The position numbers and the translations under genes were made by a program. Source: Mycolicibacterium flavescens (GTDB taxonomy: Bacteria; Actinomycetota; Actinomycetes; Mycobacteriales; Mycobacteriaceae). From it: 64,000 nt of DNA. Each line of letters starts with the position of its first letter. Positions within the stretch are counted from its first letter, which is position 1. Below the pieces are notes generated by a model. The model was not told the DNA's origin. It searched no databases and worked only from the letters and a program-made list of their open reading frames with translations. The DNA is taken from contig NZ_MIHA01000002.1 in assembly GCF_001722335.1 (NCBI RefSeq), positions 1-64,000 of the forward strand. The letters run 5' to 3'. Below, piece by piece: positions 28,201-36,283 of the stretch.

Positions 28201-28215
28201 GGTAATGACGTTACC
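28201..28215. promoter_or_regulatory. Near-palindrome, probable TetR operator O2
   Basis: GGTAATGACGTTACC has 6 of 7 paired positions and shares GGTAATGAC and TTACC with O1 at 27458-27476. It sits between the divergent TetR and TesB genes and overlaps the expected -35 position of tesB. Confidence 0.72.
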
Positions 28216-28234
28216 GCTTTTGCAGAAGCTCGGT

Positions 28235-28240
28235 TACTGT
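28235..28240 (+). promoter_or_regulatory. -10 hexamer of the tesB-like gene
   Basis: TACTGT fits the mycobacterial TANNNT -10 pattern and is 8 bases before the ATG at 28249, so the mRNA would be leaderless or nearly so. Operator O2 is about 20 bases upstream. Confidence 0.5.
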
Positions 28241-28248
28241 TCCCTGTC

Positions 28249-29133
28249 ATGACGACTGACTCAGCGCAGAAGCAGTGGACCGTCGACACGCTGCTCGACC
28301 TGTTCGACGTCCGCCAGGACGGGGAGAACCGTTTCATCGCCGAAACCGGACCGGCCGGGGAGGAGGACCGGCAGGTCGTGGAGGGCACCCAGGTGCTCGC
28401 CCAGGTGATCGTCGCGGTGGCCAAACGGTTCGAGGGCAAGTCGGTGCGCTCCGCGTACGCGGTGTTCTCCCGGGCGGTGATGGTGGCCGCGGGTCCGCTC
28501 GAGTTGGAGATCGACGTCATCAACGAAGGCCGTTCGACCGCAACGGCTGTCGTCGCCGCCAAGCAGAACGGTAAGCGCTGCATCACGGTGACGGTGTTGA
28601 CCGACGTGCCCACCGAGGACGTCATCCGGCACGCCGTCGCGCGCCCCGAGGTCAAGCCGCCCGCCGAGGCCAACGATGCGCATATGGCGATGACCGGGCG
28701 CGAGATCCGTCTCGTCGATGTCGTCGACGTCAACAGCCCCGACGAGGTCGGCCCGCCGGAACTGTACGCCTGGGTGCGCTACGACAAGACCCCCGACCGC
28801 GACGAGGTCGCCAAGGCGCTGGTCGCGTATCTGACCGGGCACCTGGGCATTTCAACGACGATGCGGGCACATGAGGGGATCGGCACCGCGCAGTCGCACG
28901 TCACGGTGTCGACGGCGCCGATGACGGTGTCGGTCAGCTTCCACGAGCCGTTCCGCTTCGACGGATGGCTGCTCTACAGCCATGAGAGCACCCAGGTCGG
29001 CGCGGGCATGTCGTATGTGCGCGGCACCGTGCACACCGAATCCGGTGAGCTGATCGCGTCGTTCACCCAGGACGCGTTGATCCGCCCGTTGCGCACCACC
29101 GACACGGCGATCAAAGAACAGTCCCGCCTGTAA
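28249..29133 (+). CDS. tesB: Acyl-CoA thioesterase II (TesB-like)
   Basis: Hydrolyses acyl-CoA to free acid and CoA. 294 residues in the double-hotdog TesB arrangement: N-terminal hotdog with RFIAETGPAGEEDRQVVEG and a C-terminal hotdog with FHEPFRFDGWLLYSHESTQ and GAGMSYVRGTVHTESGELIA; the C-terminal motif carries the Asp and Gln/Thr typical of TesB catalysis. ATG at 28249 was taken; upstream in-frame sequence is antisense to tetR. Divergent from tetR with a shared operator, so it belongs to the same regulon as the acyl-CoA dehydrogenase operon and may relieve acyl-CoA build-up. Ends in a strong hairpin (29156-29219). Confidence 0.9.
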   Translation: MTTDSAQKQWTVDTLLDLFDVRQDGENRFIAETGPAGEEDRQVVEGTQVLAQVIVAVAKRFEGKSVRSAYAVFSRAVMVAAGPLELEIDVINEGRSTATAVVAAKQNGKRCITVTVLTDVPTEDVIRHAVARPEVKPPAEANDAHMAMTGREIRLVDVVDVNSPDEVGPPELYAWVRYDKTPDRDEVAKALVAYLTGHLGISTTMRAHEGIGTAQSHVTVSTAPMTVSVSFHEPFRFDGWLLYSHESTQVGAGMSYVRGTVHTESGELIASFTQDALIRPLRTTDTAIKEQSRL

Positions 29134-29155
29134 CCTTTTCTCCGCGAGCTTTTCT

Positions 29156-29219
29156 CCGCGAGCAGACGCGAAGTGCCCCATTTCCGCGGCGAAACAGGGC
29201 ACTTCGCGTCTGCTCGCGG
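29156..29219. repeat. Family B hairpin repeat, copy 1 (bidirectional terminator)
   Basis: Perfect 23-base arms at 29156-29178 and 29197-29219, core GCGAGCAGACGCGAAGTG, 18-base loop. It lies between convergent genes. A second copy with 18-base perfect arms is at 57668-57727. Confidence 0.8.
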
Positions 29220-29221
29220 GG

Positions 29222-29962
29222 CTACTGGGTGGCCAGCCAGTCGTCGAAGGTGGTCGGTGCGATGCGAGCATTGTCGCCCGGCAGCAACACATTTCCGGCC
29301 ATCGACGGGCCGAACATCCCCGACCATGTCGGCACCAGCTTGACCTGCCGGCCCCTGGCGGCCAGGGTGCGGCGGGCCATGTCGACCAGGTCCTGGGGTT
29401 CCGGGCCGGCGACGTCGACGTAGCGGCCCTGCGGCGGGCCCGTCGCGATCTCGGCGAGCACCTCGGCGATGTCGTCCGGCGCGATCGGCTGCACCAGCAA
29501 CGGCGCGATGGTGGCCACCCCGTCCTGTTCGGTCCAGCCGGCGACCATCGCCGCGAAATCGTGAAACTGCGTGGCAGGCACCACAGTCCACGGCACAGCA
29601 CCCTCGGCGACCAATCGCTCCTGCTCACGCTTACCGGAATAGTGGGCGTTGCCGTCGATACCGTGGATCCCGACGATCGACAGCAGTACGTGATGCCGCA
29701 CCCCGGCGCGTTGCTCGGCGGCGAGCAGATTGCGCGTGGTGGTGCCGAAGTACTCGGTGGTCTGGTCCCGGTCGGTCGGCGGCGCGCTGACCGCGTCGAC
29801 GACCGCCTCGACCCCGGTGAGCGCGGCGTCGAGACCCTCGCCGGTCATCAGATCGACACCCAGCGAACGGCTGATCGGCACGACCTCGTGGCCGTCGCGC
29901 TGCAGCGCAGCGACGGTGCGGCCGCCGATGTTTCCGGTGGCCCCTGCGACCGCGATCCGCAT
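29222..29962 (-). CDS. NmrA/atypical SDR-family NAD(P)-binding protein
   Basis: 246-residue Rossmann protein beginning MRIAVAGATGNIGGRTV, with the glycine motif GATGNIG at residues 7-13 that marks NmrA-like and complex-I-associated atypical SDRs. Further conserved features are HHVLLSIVGI and the YSGKREQE segment replacing the classical YxxxK. Such proteins act as reductases, sensors or epimerases; no substrate can be assigned. Transcribed alone; its end abuts the family B hairpin. Confidence 0.85.
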   Translation of the reverse strand: MRIAVAGATGNIGGRTVAALQRDGHEVVPISRSLGVDLMTGEGLDAALTGVEAVVDAVSAPPTDRDQTTEYFGTTTRNLLAAEQRAGVRHHVLLSIVGIHGIDGNAHYSGKREQERLVAEGAVPWTVVPATQFHDFAAMVAGWTEQDGVATIAPLLVQPIAPDDIAEVLAEIATGPPQGRYVDVAGPEPQDLVDMARRTLAARGRQVKLVPTWSGMFGPSMAGNVLLPGDNARIAPTTFDDWLATQ

Positions 29963-30048
29963 CGGTGCCCTCCTCGACTAGGGATGAACGCGCCCGATGG
30001 TATGGCCGACACCCGTTTCCGTGTCCGGTTTCGACAACGCGGTCGGCG

Positions 30049-30576
30049 CTAATGGGTGACATCCCAGCTGTGGTGCACGATGTCGTGCAGGTGGTAGATC
30101 GCGATCGTTGCGATCGTGAATTCGCTTCCGTTGCTGCGCAGACCCCGCCGGGACCACGCGTCGGCCGGGACGCTGTCGTAGGTGGCGGCGACCGCCGTCG
30201 CCGCGTCGTACAGTTCCACGGCGACGGTCGCGGGATCCTGCGATCCGTAGTCGTCGGCGCGGGCCGTCTCGTCCTGATCCCAGTTGGGAAACAGCGGGGC
30301 GTCCTCGGTGAGCATCAACCGCACCCGGTGCTCGAAGATGCGGTGCACATCGCGGATGTGGCAACCGTATTCGAGTGTCGACCACACCGTCGGGCGCGGC
30401 CGCACGCCGACATCGGCACGGTGCAGGCGCGGCACCCAGTCTTGCGCGTCGGCGCGGATACGTTGCGCGACTTCGGTGTGCGAAAGAAGCGAGGCGTCGA
30501 ACCCGCACTCCGGGCACGGTTCGGCGAGCACCCAGGTCCAGTCCTTGGTGTCCGGTTCGATGGGCTGATCGGTCAC
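30049..30576 (-). CDS. DinB-like/maycothiol-dependent enzyme superfamily protein
   Basis: 175-residue predicted four-helix bundle of the DinB superfamily, whose members bind a metal through three histidines and often use mycothiol. Candidate ligands are in LEYGCHIRDVHRIFEHR and IYHLHDIVHHSWDV. A CPECGFDA motif near residue 20 is unusual for DinB-fold proteins and could bind zinc or be redox active. GTG at 30576 is taken as start; an in-frame start 7 codons upstream is possible. No operon partner: it is 64 bases beyond the DUF885 gene on the same strand. Confidence 0.75.
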   Translation of the reverse strand: MTDQPIEPDTKDWTWVLAEPCPECGFDASLLSHTEVAQRIRADAQDWVPRLHRADVGVRPRPTVWSTLEYGCHIRDVHRIFEHRVRLMLTEDAPLFPNWDQDETARADDYGSQDPATVAVELYDAATAVAATYDSVPADAWSRRGLRSNGSEFTIATIAIYHLHDIVHHSWDVTH

Positions 30577-30640
30577 GCTGTCAGTGTGGCAGCCCACTCG
30601 CGCAGCCGCCCACCGACGCAGGAGACGAAGCGCGCCGTTT

Positions 30641-32275
30641 CTAGCTCGCGGTCAGCGCGGTGCTGAGCACTTCGAGCGGGAGCCCGCCGAGGTCGAGTGC
30701 GCGGCTGTGGAACTCCTTGAGCGACCCGCCGCGCCGCAACGTCTCGTCGCGCAGCTGCTGCCAGATCCGCTGGCCGACCGCGTAGGACGGTGCCTGTCCC
30801 GGCCAGCCGAGGTAGCGGTCCAGCTCGAACTGCAGGTTCTCGTCCTTCATCGCGCTGTGCGACGTCAGAAAGTCCCAGGCGTGCTCGGCGTCCCACATCT
30901 CACCGTCGGGTGCGGTCATGCCGCAGTGCACGCCGATGTCGATCACCACCCGCGCGGCGCGGAATCGCTGGGCGTCGAGCATGCCGATCCGGTTGCCCGG
31001 ATCGTCGAGCCAGCCCAGGTCGGCCATCAGCCGTTCGGCGTACAGCGCCCAGCCCTCGCCGTGCCCCGACACCCAGCAGCCCAGCCGCCGCCACCGGTTG
31101 AGCTGGTCGGCGAGCACCACCGCACGGCCGATCTGCAGGTGATGGCCGGGCACGCCTTCGTGGAACACCGTGGTGGTCTCCTGCCACGTGTGGAACGTGT
31201 CCACCCCGTGCGGCACCGACCACCACATCCGGCCGGGCCGGCTGAAGTCCTCCGACGGTCCGGTGTAGTAGATCCCGCCGGTGTGGGTGGGTGCGATGCG
31301 GCATTCGAGCCTGCGCAGCGGTTCGGCGATGTCGAAGTGCGTGCCGGCCAGCGACTCGACCGCACGGTCCGACAGGTCCTGCATCCAGGCCTGCAGCGCG
31401 TCCACCCCGTGCACGAGGTAGCGCTCCTCCTCGTCGAGGCGGCGTAACGCGTCAGCCACCGACGTACCGGGATAGAGCTGGTCGGCGAGGCTTTCCTGCT
31501 CGGCCACAATGCTTTCCAGCAGAGCGAGCCCCCACTCGTAGGTTTCGTCGAGGTCGATCGACGCGCCGAGAAAGGACCGCGAGCACAACCGGTACGTGTC
31601 GCGGCCCACCGCATCTTCGGTGCGTGCGTGCGGGGCGATCTCGTCGCCCAGGATCCGGCCGAGCTCCCGGTACGCGTTCGCGGCGTTGGCGGCGTGCTGC
31701 TGCAGTTCGTCGTGCAGCGCAGCGTTGTCGGTCGGCGCGCCGGTGACCATGTCCACCAGCAGGTGCTGGATGGTTGCGGCCTGGTCGATGCCGCGCACCA
31801 CCTGGCGCACCGCGGGCGGGTCACCGGCGGTGACCGTCGCCCGCAATGCGTCGGCATAGCCCATGAGCCGCTCGGGTAGCCGCGACAAGCGCCGACTGAT
31901 CACCGCCCAGTCGTCGACGGTGTCGGTCGGCATCAGGTCGAACACGTCGCGCATCGACTGCAGCGGGGAGGCGATCACGTTGATCTCCCCGACGTCGAGG
32001 CCGGCGTCGTTGAGATCGACGGTGACACCGAGGCGTTCGCGCATCGCCGCGATCGTCACCTCGTCGACGGCGTCCTCGGCGGTGACGGTGTCGAGTTCAC
32101 GCAGCGCGGCGCGGGCGGCGTCGGCCCGTGCGGCGACGCCGTCGGGGGAGTAGTCGGTGATGTCCTCGTCGTGGCCGGTGATGCCCATTTCCGTTGCGGC
32201 GCAGGGGTCGAGGGCGGCGAACGTCTCGAGATAGCGCTCGGCGACGGCGTCGACGGCCGTCGGTGTCCTAGCCAA
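30641..32275 (-). CDS. DUF885 family putative zinc carboxypeptidase-like protein
   Basis: 544-residue DUF885 protein. The family shows a peptidase-like zinc motif, here HEGVPGHHL at about residues 372-380, with a downstream GWALYAERLM that supplies the third-ligand Glu. No signal peptide, so cytoplasmic. The substrate is unknown. It starts with TTG at 32275, overlapping the stop of the YpfJ-like gene by 8 bases, so it is coupled to that second zinc peptidase. No nearer in-frame ATG/GTG preserves the conserved N-terminus. Confidence 0.85.
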   Translation of the reverse strand: MARTPTAVDAVAERYLETFAALDPCAATEMGITGHDEDITDYSPDGVAARADAARAALRELDTVTAEDAVDEVTIAAMRERLGVTVDLNDAGLDVGEINVIASPLQSMRDVFDLMPTDTVDDWAVISRRLSRLPERLMGYADALRATVTAGDPPAVRQVVRGIDQAATIQHLLVDMVTGAPTDNAALHDELQQHAANAANAYRELGRILGDEIAPHARTEDAVGRDTYRLCSRSFLGASIDLDETYEWGLALLESIVAEQESLADQLYPGTSVADALRRLDEEERYLVHGVDALQAWMQDLSDRAVESLAGTHFDIAEPLRRLECRIAPTHTGGIYYTGPSEDFSRPGRMWWSVPHGVDTFHTWQETTTVFHEGVPGHHLQIGRAVVLADQLNRWRRLGCWVSGHGEGWALYAERLMADLGWLDDPGNRIGMLDAQRFRAARVVIDIGVHCGMTAPDGEMWDAEHAWDFLTSHSAMKDENLQFELDRYLGWPGQAPSYAVGQRIWQQLRDETLRRGGSLKEFHSRALDLGGLPLEVLSTALTAS

Positions 32276-33167
32276 GGTTGTCGGTCGCGAATGTGTTGCA
32301 GGCGTTCGGGTCGCCGGTGCGGTAGCCCTCGGTGAACCACTTCTGCCGCTGCGCGGCCGATCCGTGGGTCCACGCCTCGGGGTTCACCTGCCCGGTGGCC
32401 TTCTCCTGGATACGGTCGTCGCCCACGGACGCCGCGGCCGACAGCGCGTCGGCGATGTCCTTGTCGGTCAACGGTTCCAGGAACGGCACGCCGGTGCTCT
32501 CCTGTTTGGTGATCGCCGCGTAGTGCGCCCACACCCCGGCGTAGCAGTCGGCCTGCAGTTCGGTGCGCACACCACCGCCGGTGGGGCCCGCCGCGCCGGG
32601 TCCCTGCGACTGCTTCAACGTGCCGGTGATGTTCTGGATGTGATGGCCGAACTCGTGCGCGACGACGTACTCCTGCGCCAATGGCCCACCGCTCGAACCG
32701 AATTCGTCCCGCAGGACGTTGAAGAAGCCGACGTCGAAATAGGCGGTCTGGTCAGCCGGGCAGTAGAATGGGCCGACGTCGCTGGTCGCCGCGCCGCATC
32801 CGGTGTCAACACTGCCAGTGAACAGGCGGACATTGGGGCGGGTGTAGTCCGGCAGCAACTGCGGCCATATCCCGTCGAGTGAGTTGCCGGTCGCCACCAC
32901 CCGGCACTCGGCGATCTCGTTGGCGTCAGCGCCGGTCTTGCACTGGCTGAGGTCGAAACCCGGCGTCTCAGCGCCAGGTCCGCCGAGCTGACCCTGCTGT
33001 TGCGGCGGCATCACCGAACTGGGGTCCACGCCGAGAAACAGCGCCACCACCATGATCAGCAGCCCGCCCACACCGCCGCCGATCGCGATACCGCGTCCGG
33101 GGCCTCGTCCACCCCCGCTGGTGGAGGTGGTGCTGGTGTCGATCCGCATGCCCTCGTTGAAGGTCAT
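32268..33167 (-). CDS. Membrane-anchored neutral zinc metallopeptidase (YpfJ/KPN_02809 family)
   Basis: 299 residues. Short N-terminus MTFNEGMRID with the basic Gly/Arg stretch, one membrane helix at about 28-46, then an extracytoplasmic peptidase domain with HEFGHH at residues 171-176 and a downstream QADCYAGVWAH carrying the third zinc ligand. Four cysteines (SQCK, AECRV, TGCG, FYCP) may form disulfides. Orthologue by synteny of Rv2575c. It is divergent from the carboxylesterase gene and heads a two-gene operon with the DUF885 protein. Confidence 0.9.
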   Translation of the reverse strand: MTFNEGMRIDTSTTSTSGGGRGPGRGIAIGGGVGGLLIMVVALFLGVDPSSVMPPQQQGQLGGPGAETPGFDLSQCKTGADANEIAECRVVATGNSLDGIWPQLLPDYTRPNVRLFTGSVDTGCGAATSDVGPFYCPADQTAYFDVGFFNVLRDEFGSSGGPLAQEYVVAHEFGHHIQNITGTLKQSQGPGAAGPTGGGVRTELQADCYAGVWAHYAAITKQESTGVPFLEPLTDKDIADALSAAASVGDDRIQEKATGQVNPEAWTHGSAAQRQKWFTEGYRTGDPNACNTFATDNLG

Positions 33168-33185
33168 GGCATCAGCTTCGCACAC

Positions 33186-33191
33186 TACGAT
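33186..33191 (+). promoter_or_regulatory. -10 hexamer, leaderless promoter of the carboxylesterase gene
   Basis: TACGAT is followed by six bases and then the GTG start at 33198, the TANNNT-N6-RTG spacing of mycobacterial leaderless transcripts. Confidence 0.55.
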
Positions 33192-33197
33192 TTGGTC

Positions 33198-34703
33198 GTG
33201 GCAGTCGTTGTCGGACATTCGGCGGTTGTACACACACCGCTCGGCGACCTGCGCGGATCCACCGAGGGCGGGGTGAGCGTCTTTCGGGGTGTGCCCTACG
33301 CCGAGCAGCCGGTCGGCGAGCGCCGGTTTCTGGCGGCCGAACCGAAACGGCCCTGGACGGGTCTGCGCGACGCCGTCGAGCACGGGCCGCTGCCGCCGCA
33401 GGGCAAGTCGTTCGTCGGCGGCGGCCGCGACGATCCCAAGGTCCGCGACGAGGCCTGCCTGACGCTGACGGTGTGGTCGCCGGACACCACCGCGTCGCTG
33501 CCGGTGATGGTGTGGATTCCCGGTGGCGCGTTCGTGTTCGGCGCCGGGCAGTTCCAGCTCTACAACGGGTCGCGGCTGGCCGCCAACGGCAACGTCGTGG
33601 TGGTCAACGTCACCTACCGGATCGGGGTGTTCGGCGGCTTCGAGCTCGGCGACCTCGGTGAGGGCTTCGACGACAATCTGGCGCTGCGCGACCAGATGGC
33701 CGCGCTGCGCTGGATCCGCGACAACATCTCCGCCTTCGGCGGGGACCCGGACCGGGTCACCGTGTTCGGCGAGTCCGCGGGCGGCACCTCGGTGCTGGCG
33801 CTGTTGGCCTCACCGGAGGCCGACGGCCTGTTCAGCCGGGCGATCGCGCAGAGTCCGGCGCTGCCGCTGATCGCCGACCGCGAGGTGCGGGCCCGACAGG
33901 CCCACGAGTGGCTGCGCCGCCTCGGGGTGTCGGCCGCCGAGGTCAAGGGCCTGCCGCAGCGCGACTTGCGCCGCGCGGCGGGCACGCTGCAACTCGACAG
34001 CGCGGCCAGGACGCCGACGCTGGCGTACGGGCTGACGTTCGGCGTCGACCTGCTGCCGCGTCACCCCATCGACGCGGCCCGCGACGGCACCATGCGCCAC
34101 ATCCCGCTGATCATCGGCACGAACAGCCACGAGGCGTCGATGTTCGCCTGGACCAAACCGCCGATGCTGCCCACCACCCGCGCGACGGTGGACGCCTACT
34201 TCGAGCGGATCGGATCGGACGCCAAGGCACGGGTGCTGGCGGCGTATCCGGACTATCCGCGCAGACGGGCGCTCATCGCGTTCGGCTCCGACGTGATGTT
34301 CGGCGGGCCGGCGTGGGCGTTCGCCGACGCCTACAGCGGGTTGGCGCCGACGCACGTCTACCGCTTCGACCACGTCGGCTTGAGCCTGCGGATGCTCGGA
34401 CTGGGCGCCACCCACGGCAGCGAGATCGTGCACGTCCAGCACAGCTACACCTCATACCTCGGGCGCAAGATGCACCCGCTGGGGCGGCGGTGGCAGCCCG
34501 CGGTCGGGCGACGCATGCAGCGGGCCTGGCTGGACTTCGCCGCCAAAGGCTGGGACGACGGCGAGATCCGGTGGTCCACCGGCCACGACTGGCCGACGTA
34601 CGACACCGTCGACCGCTGCACCCGCATCATCCAGTCCACCCGCGACACCGTCGTCTCCGATCCCGACGCCGCACGCCGCGAGGCGTGGACGGGCCTCTAC
34701 TGA
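33198..34703 (+). CDS. Type B carboxylesterase
   Basis: Alpha/beta-hydrolase esterase of 501 residues. Early motif GGVSVFRGVPYAEQPVGERRF, the oxyanion-hole region VWIPGGAFVFGAG, and the nucleophile elbow FGESAGG (Ser near residue 197). The acidic residue and catalytic His follow in the C-terminal half (the likely His in THGSEIVHVQ). No signal peptide, so intracellular. GTG at 33198 gives the conserved N-terminus and fits a leaderless promoter; a long in-frame upstream frame overlaps the divergent peptidase gene antisense. Natural substrate unknown; these enzymes hydrolyse varied carboxylic esters. Confidence 0.92.
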   Translation: MAVVVGHSAVVHTPLGDLRGSTEGGVSVFRGVPYAEQPVGERRFLAAEPKRPWTGLRDAVEHGPLPPQGKSFVGGGRDDPKVRDEACLTLTVWSPDTTASLPVMVWIPGGAFVFGAGQFQLYNGSRLAANGNVVVVNVTYRIGVFGGFELGDLGEGFDDNLALRDQMAALRWIRDNISAFGGDPDRVTVFGESAGGTSVLALLASPEADGLFSRAIAQSPALPLIADREVRARQAHEWLRRLGVSAAEVKGLPQRDLRRAAGTLQLDSAARTPTLAYGLTFGVDLLPRHPIDAARDGTMRHIPLIIGTNSHEASMFAWTKPPMLPTTRATVDAYFERIGSDAKARVLAAYPDYPRRRALIAFGSDVMFGGPAWAFADAYSGLAPTHVYRFDHVGLSLRMLGLGATHGSEIVHVQHSYTSYLGRKMHPLGRRWQPAVGRRMQRAWLDFAAKGWDDGEIRWSTGHDWPTYDTVDRCTRIIQSTRDTVVSDPDAARREAWTGLY

Positions 34704-34713
34704 GCCCCTTTTG

Positions 34714-34776
34714 CCGCGAAACGGTATTCCCGCAGCGAAAGTGCGAGAAGAGACCTGCGGGAACGCCGTTTCGCGG
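34714..34776. terminator. Hairpin between convergent genes
   Basis: Arms 34714-34735 and 34755-34776 pair at 20 of 22 positions (CCGCGAAACGG and CTGCGGGAA on either side). Located between the carboxylesterase and SRPBCC gene ends, so it can terminate both. Confidence 0.65.
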
Positions 34777-34786
34777 GTGATGAGGC

Positions 34787-35284
34787 TCAGCCGAACCGCT
34801 CGGCGGAGTAGTCGCGCAGGTTGTACAGGAATTTCTGGAACAGCCAGCCCATCACGGGCCGGCCGAGTGTCATACCCAGGCGGGCGGCGACGCCGCGGGG
34901 CTTCATCGCCATTACCCACGTCAGGTGGCAACCACGCGGGGTGCGCACCACGCGGTAGTCCTCGGCGAACGCCGCGATGCTTCCGGTCGAGGCCTGGTTG
35001 AACCGAAACGCCATGTGCGAGTACGGCTCCCACGCCAGGAACTCCTCGTCACCGACGATCCCGCCGCGCATCTTCACGGTGCGGGTGGTGCCGACGCCGC
35101 GGGGTTCGGCGCTGGTCCAGGTGACCTCGGTGATGACGCTGGCCCAGCGTGGCCACGACTGGGCGTCGGCGAGCACCTCGAACAGTTGCTCGGGGGTGAT
35201 GGCGAGGTCGACGGTGCTGACGAAGCGGAAGGGTGCAGAGTCGACGAAATCCAGGCCGACGCGCTCGCAGGGCTGCATGGCCAT
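34787..35284 (-). CDS. SRPBCC family protein (polyketide cyclase/lipid-transfer-like), Rv2574 type
   Basis: 165-residue START/Bet v1-like protein with typical strands: RFVSTVDLAITPEQLFEVLA, SWPRWASVITEVTW and MAFRFNQASTGSIAAFAEDY. The fold holds a hydrophobic ligand; function unknown. ATG at 35284 (or 35278) follows the PanE-like gene by about 30 bases on the same strand, so the two may be co-transcribed. The order PanE, SRPBCC, then YpfJ farther on matches the mycobacterial backbone. Confidence 0.85.
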   Translation of the reverse strand: MAMQPCERVGLDFVDSAPFRFVSTVDLAITPEQLFEVLADAQSWPRWASVITEVTWTSAEPRGVGTTRTVKMRGGIVGDEEFLAWEPYSHMAFRFNQASTGSIAAFAEDYRVVRTPRGCHLTWVMAMKPRGVAARLGMTLGRPVMGWLFQKFLYNLRDYSAERFG

Positions 35285-35316
35285 ACACAGTAGAGGACAC
35301 TGTCTAGTCGAATTGG

Positions 35317-36204
35317 CTATCCGGGCCCGTCGCTCGCCGCCGCCAACAACGGGACGATGACGTCGCTGATCGGCGTCGCCAAGCCGTGTTCGGCGGCCTT
35401 GCGCGAGATCACGCCGTTGCGGATGTCCCACTCGAGCTGCCGGCCGGCCTGGCGATCGGTCAGGATCGACGTGGTGATGTCCTCCGGCGATCCGGCCAGC
35501 AGCCCCACGACGTCGTCGATGACCTCGTCGCCGAGTTGGGCGCCGTCGGCCCGCGCCACGGCCAGGCATTCGGCCAGATAGCGTCGCGCCAGCGCGGCGA
35601 CGTCGTCGCGCCGAAACATGCCGGCCCGGCGCCCGGTGAGCACCATCAGCCCGACGACGGCATTCACCAGCAGCTTGTGCCAGGCGGCGCTGACGAAGTT
35701 GGGATCGTTCTCGACGGCGATCGCAGTGCCGGCGAACACGCCGGCCAGCGACCGGGCCGCCGCGGTATCCGGCAGCACCAGCCGCACCGACGTGCGCACC
35801 CGCACGGCGCCGTCGGCCGTCGGCTCGGCCGAGACCCACACCGCGGCCGGCACGACCGTCGAGCCGGGACAGAAGCGGCCGACGCGCTCGACCTGCTCGA
35901 CACCGTTCTGCAGCGCGCACACCACGGTGTCCGGGCCGCACAGCGCCGCCAGCCAGGCCGCGGCCTGCTCGTTTTGGGTGTCCTTGACCGCGAGCAGCAC
36001 GACGTCGGAGGTCGCGTCGATCCGGCCGGGATCGGTCAGCACGGGGCCAGGCACCGTGATCGGGTCCTCACCGTCGGGTTGGACGACGATCGAGTCGCGG
36101 GCCGTGCGCCCGCACAGGGTCACCTGGTGGCCCGCGGTGTGCAGCAGCGCGGCGACGGTGGCGCCGATCGCCCCGGGTCCGACGAGCGCGATTCGGGTGC
36201 GCAT
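35317..36204 (-). CDS. panE: 2-dehydropantoate 2-reductase (ApbA/PanE family)
   Basis: NADPH-dependent ketopantoate reductase-like enzyme for the pantothenate pathway. 295 residues with the Rossmann motif [10 protein letters not shown] at about 8-17, the NADPH/ketopantoate region [13 protein letters not shown], a conserved [13 protein letters not shown] containing the catalytic Lys, and the C-terminal helical domain. Several ApbA-family paralogues exist in mycobacteria, so the panE role is probable rather than certain. Divergent from aspS. Confidence 0.82.
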   Translation of the reverse strand: MRTRIALVGPGAIGATVAALLHTAGHQVTLCGRTARDSIVVQPDGEDPITVPGPVLTDPGRIDATSDVVLLAVKDTQNEQAAAWLAALCGPDTVVCALQNGVEQVERVGRFCPGSTVVPAAVWVSAEPTADGAVRVRTSVRLVLPDTAAARSLAGVFAGTAIAVENDPNFVSAAWHKLLVNAVVGLMVLTGRRAGMFRRDDVAALARRYLAECLAVARADGAQLGDEVIDDVVGLLAGSPEDITTSILTDRQAGRQLEWDIRNGVISRKAAEHGLATPISDVIVPLLAAASDGPG

Positions 36205-36236
36205 ATCCGCAAAACTACCGGCGCGAACGCCCCCTC

Positions 36237-36242
36237 TACACT
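36237..36242 (+). promoter_or_regulatory. -10 hexamer of aspS
   Basis: TACACT fits TANNNT and lies 41 bases before the aspS GTG, leaving room for the leader that contains AGGAGAG. Confidence 0.4.
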
Positions 36243-36283
36243 TGTGCAGTTGTCCCATCAGGCGATTCCCAGGAGAGTTTTCA

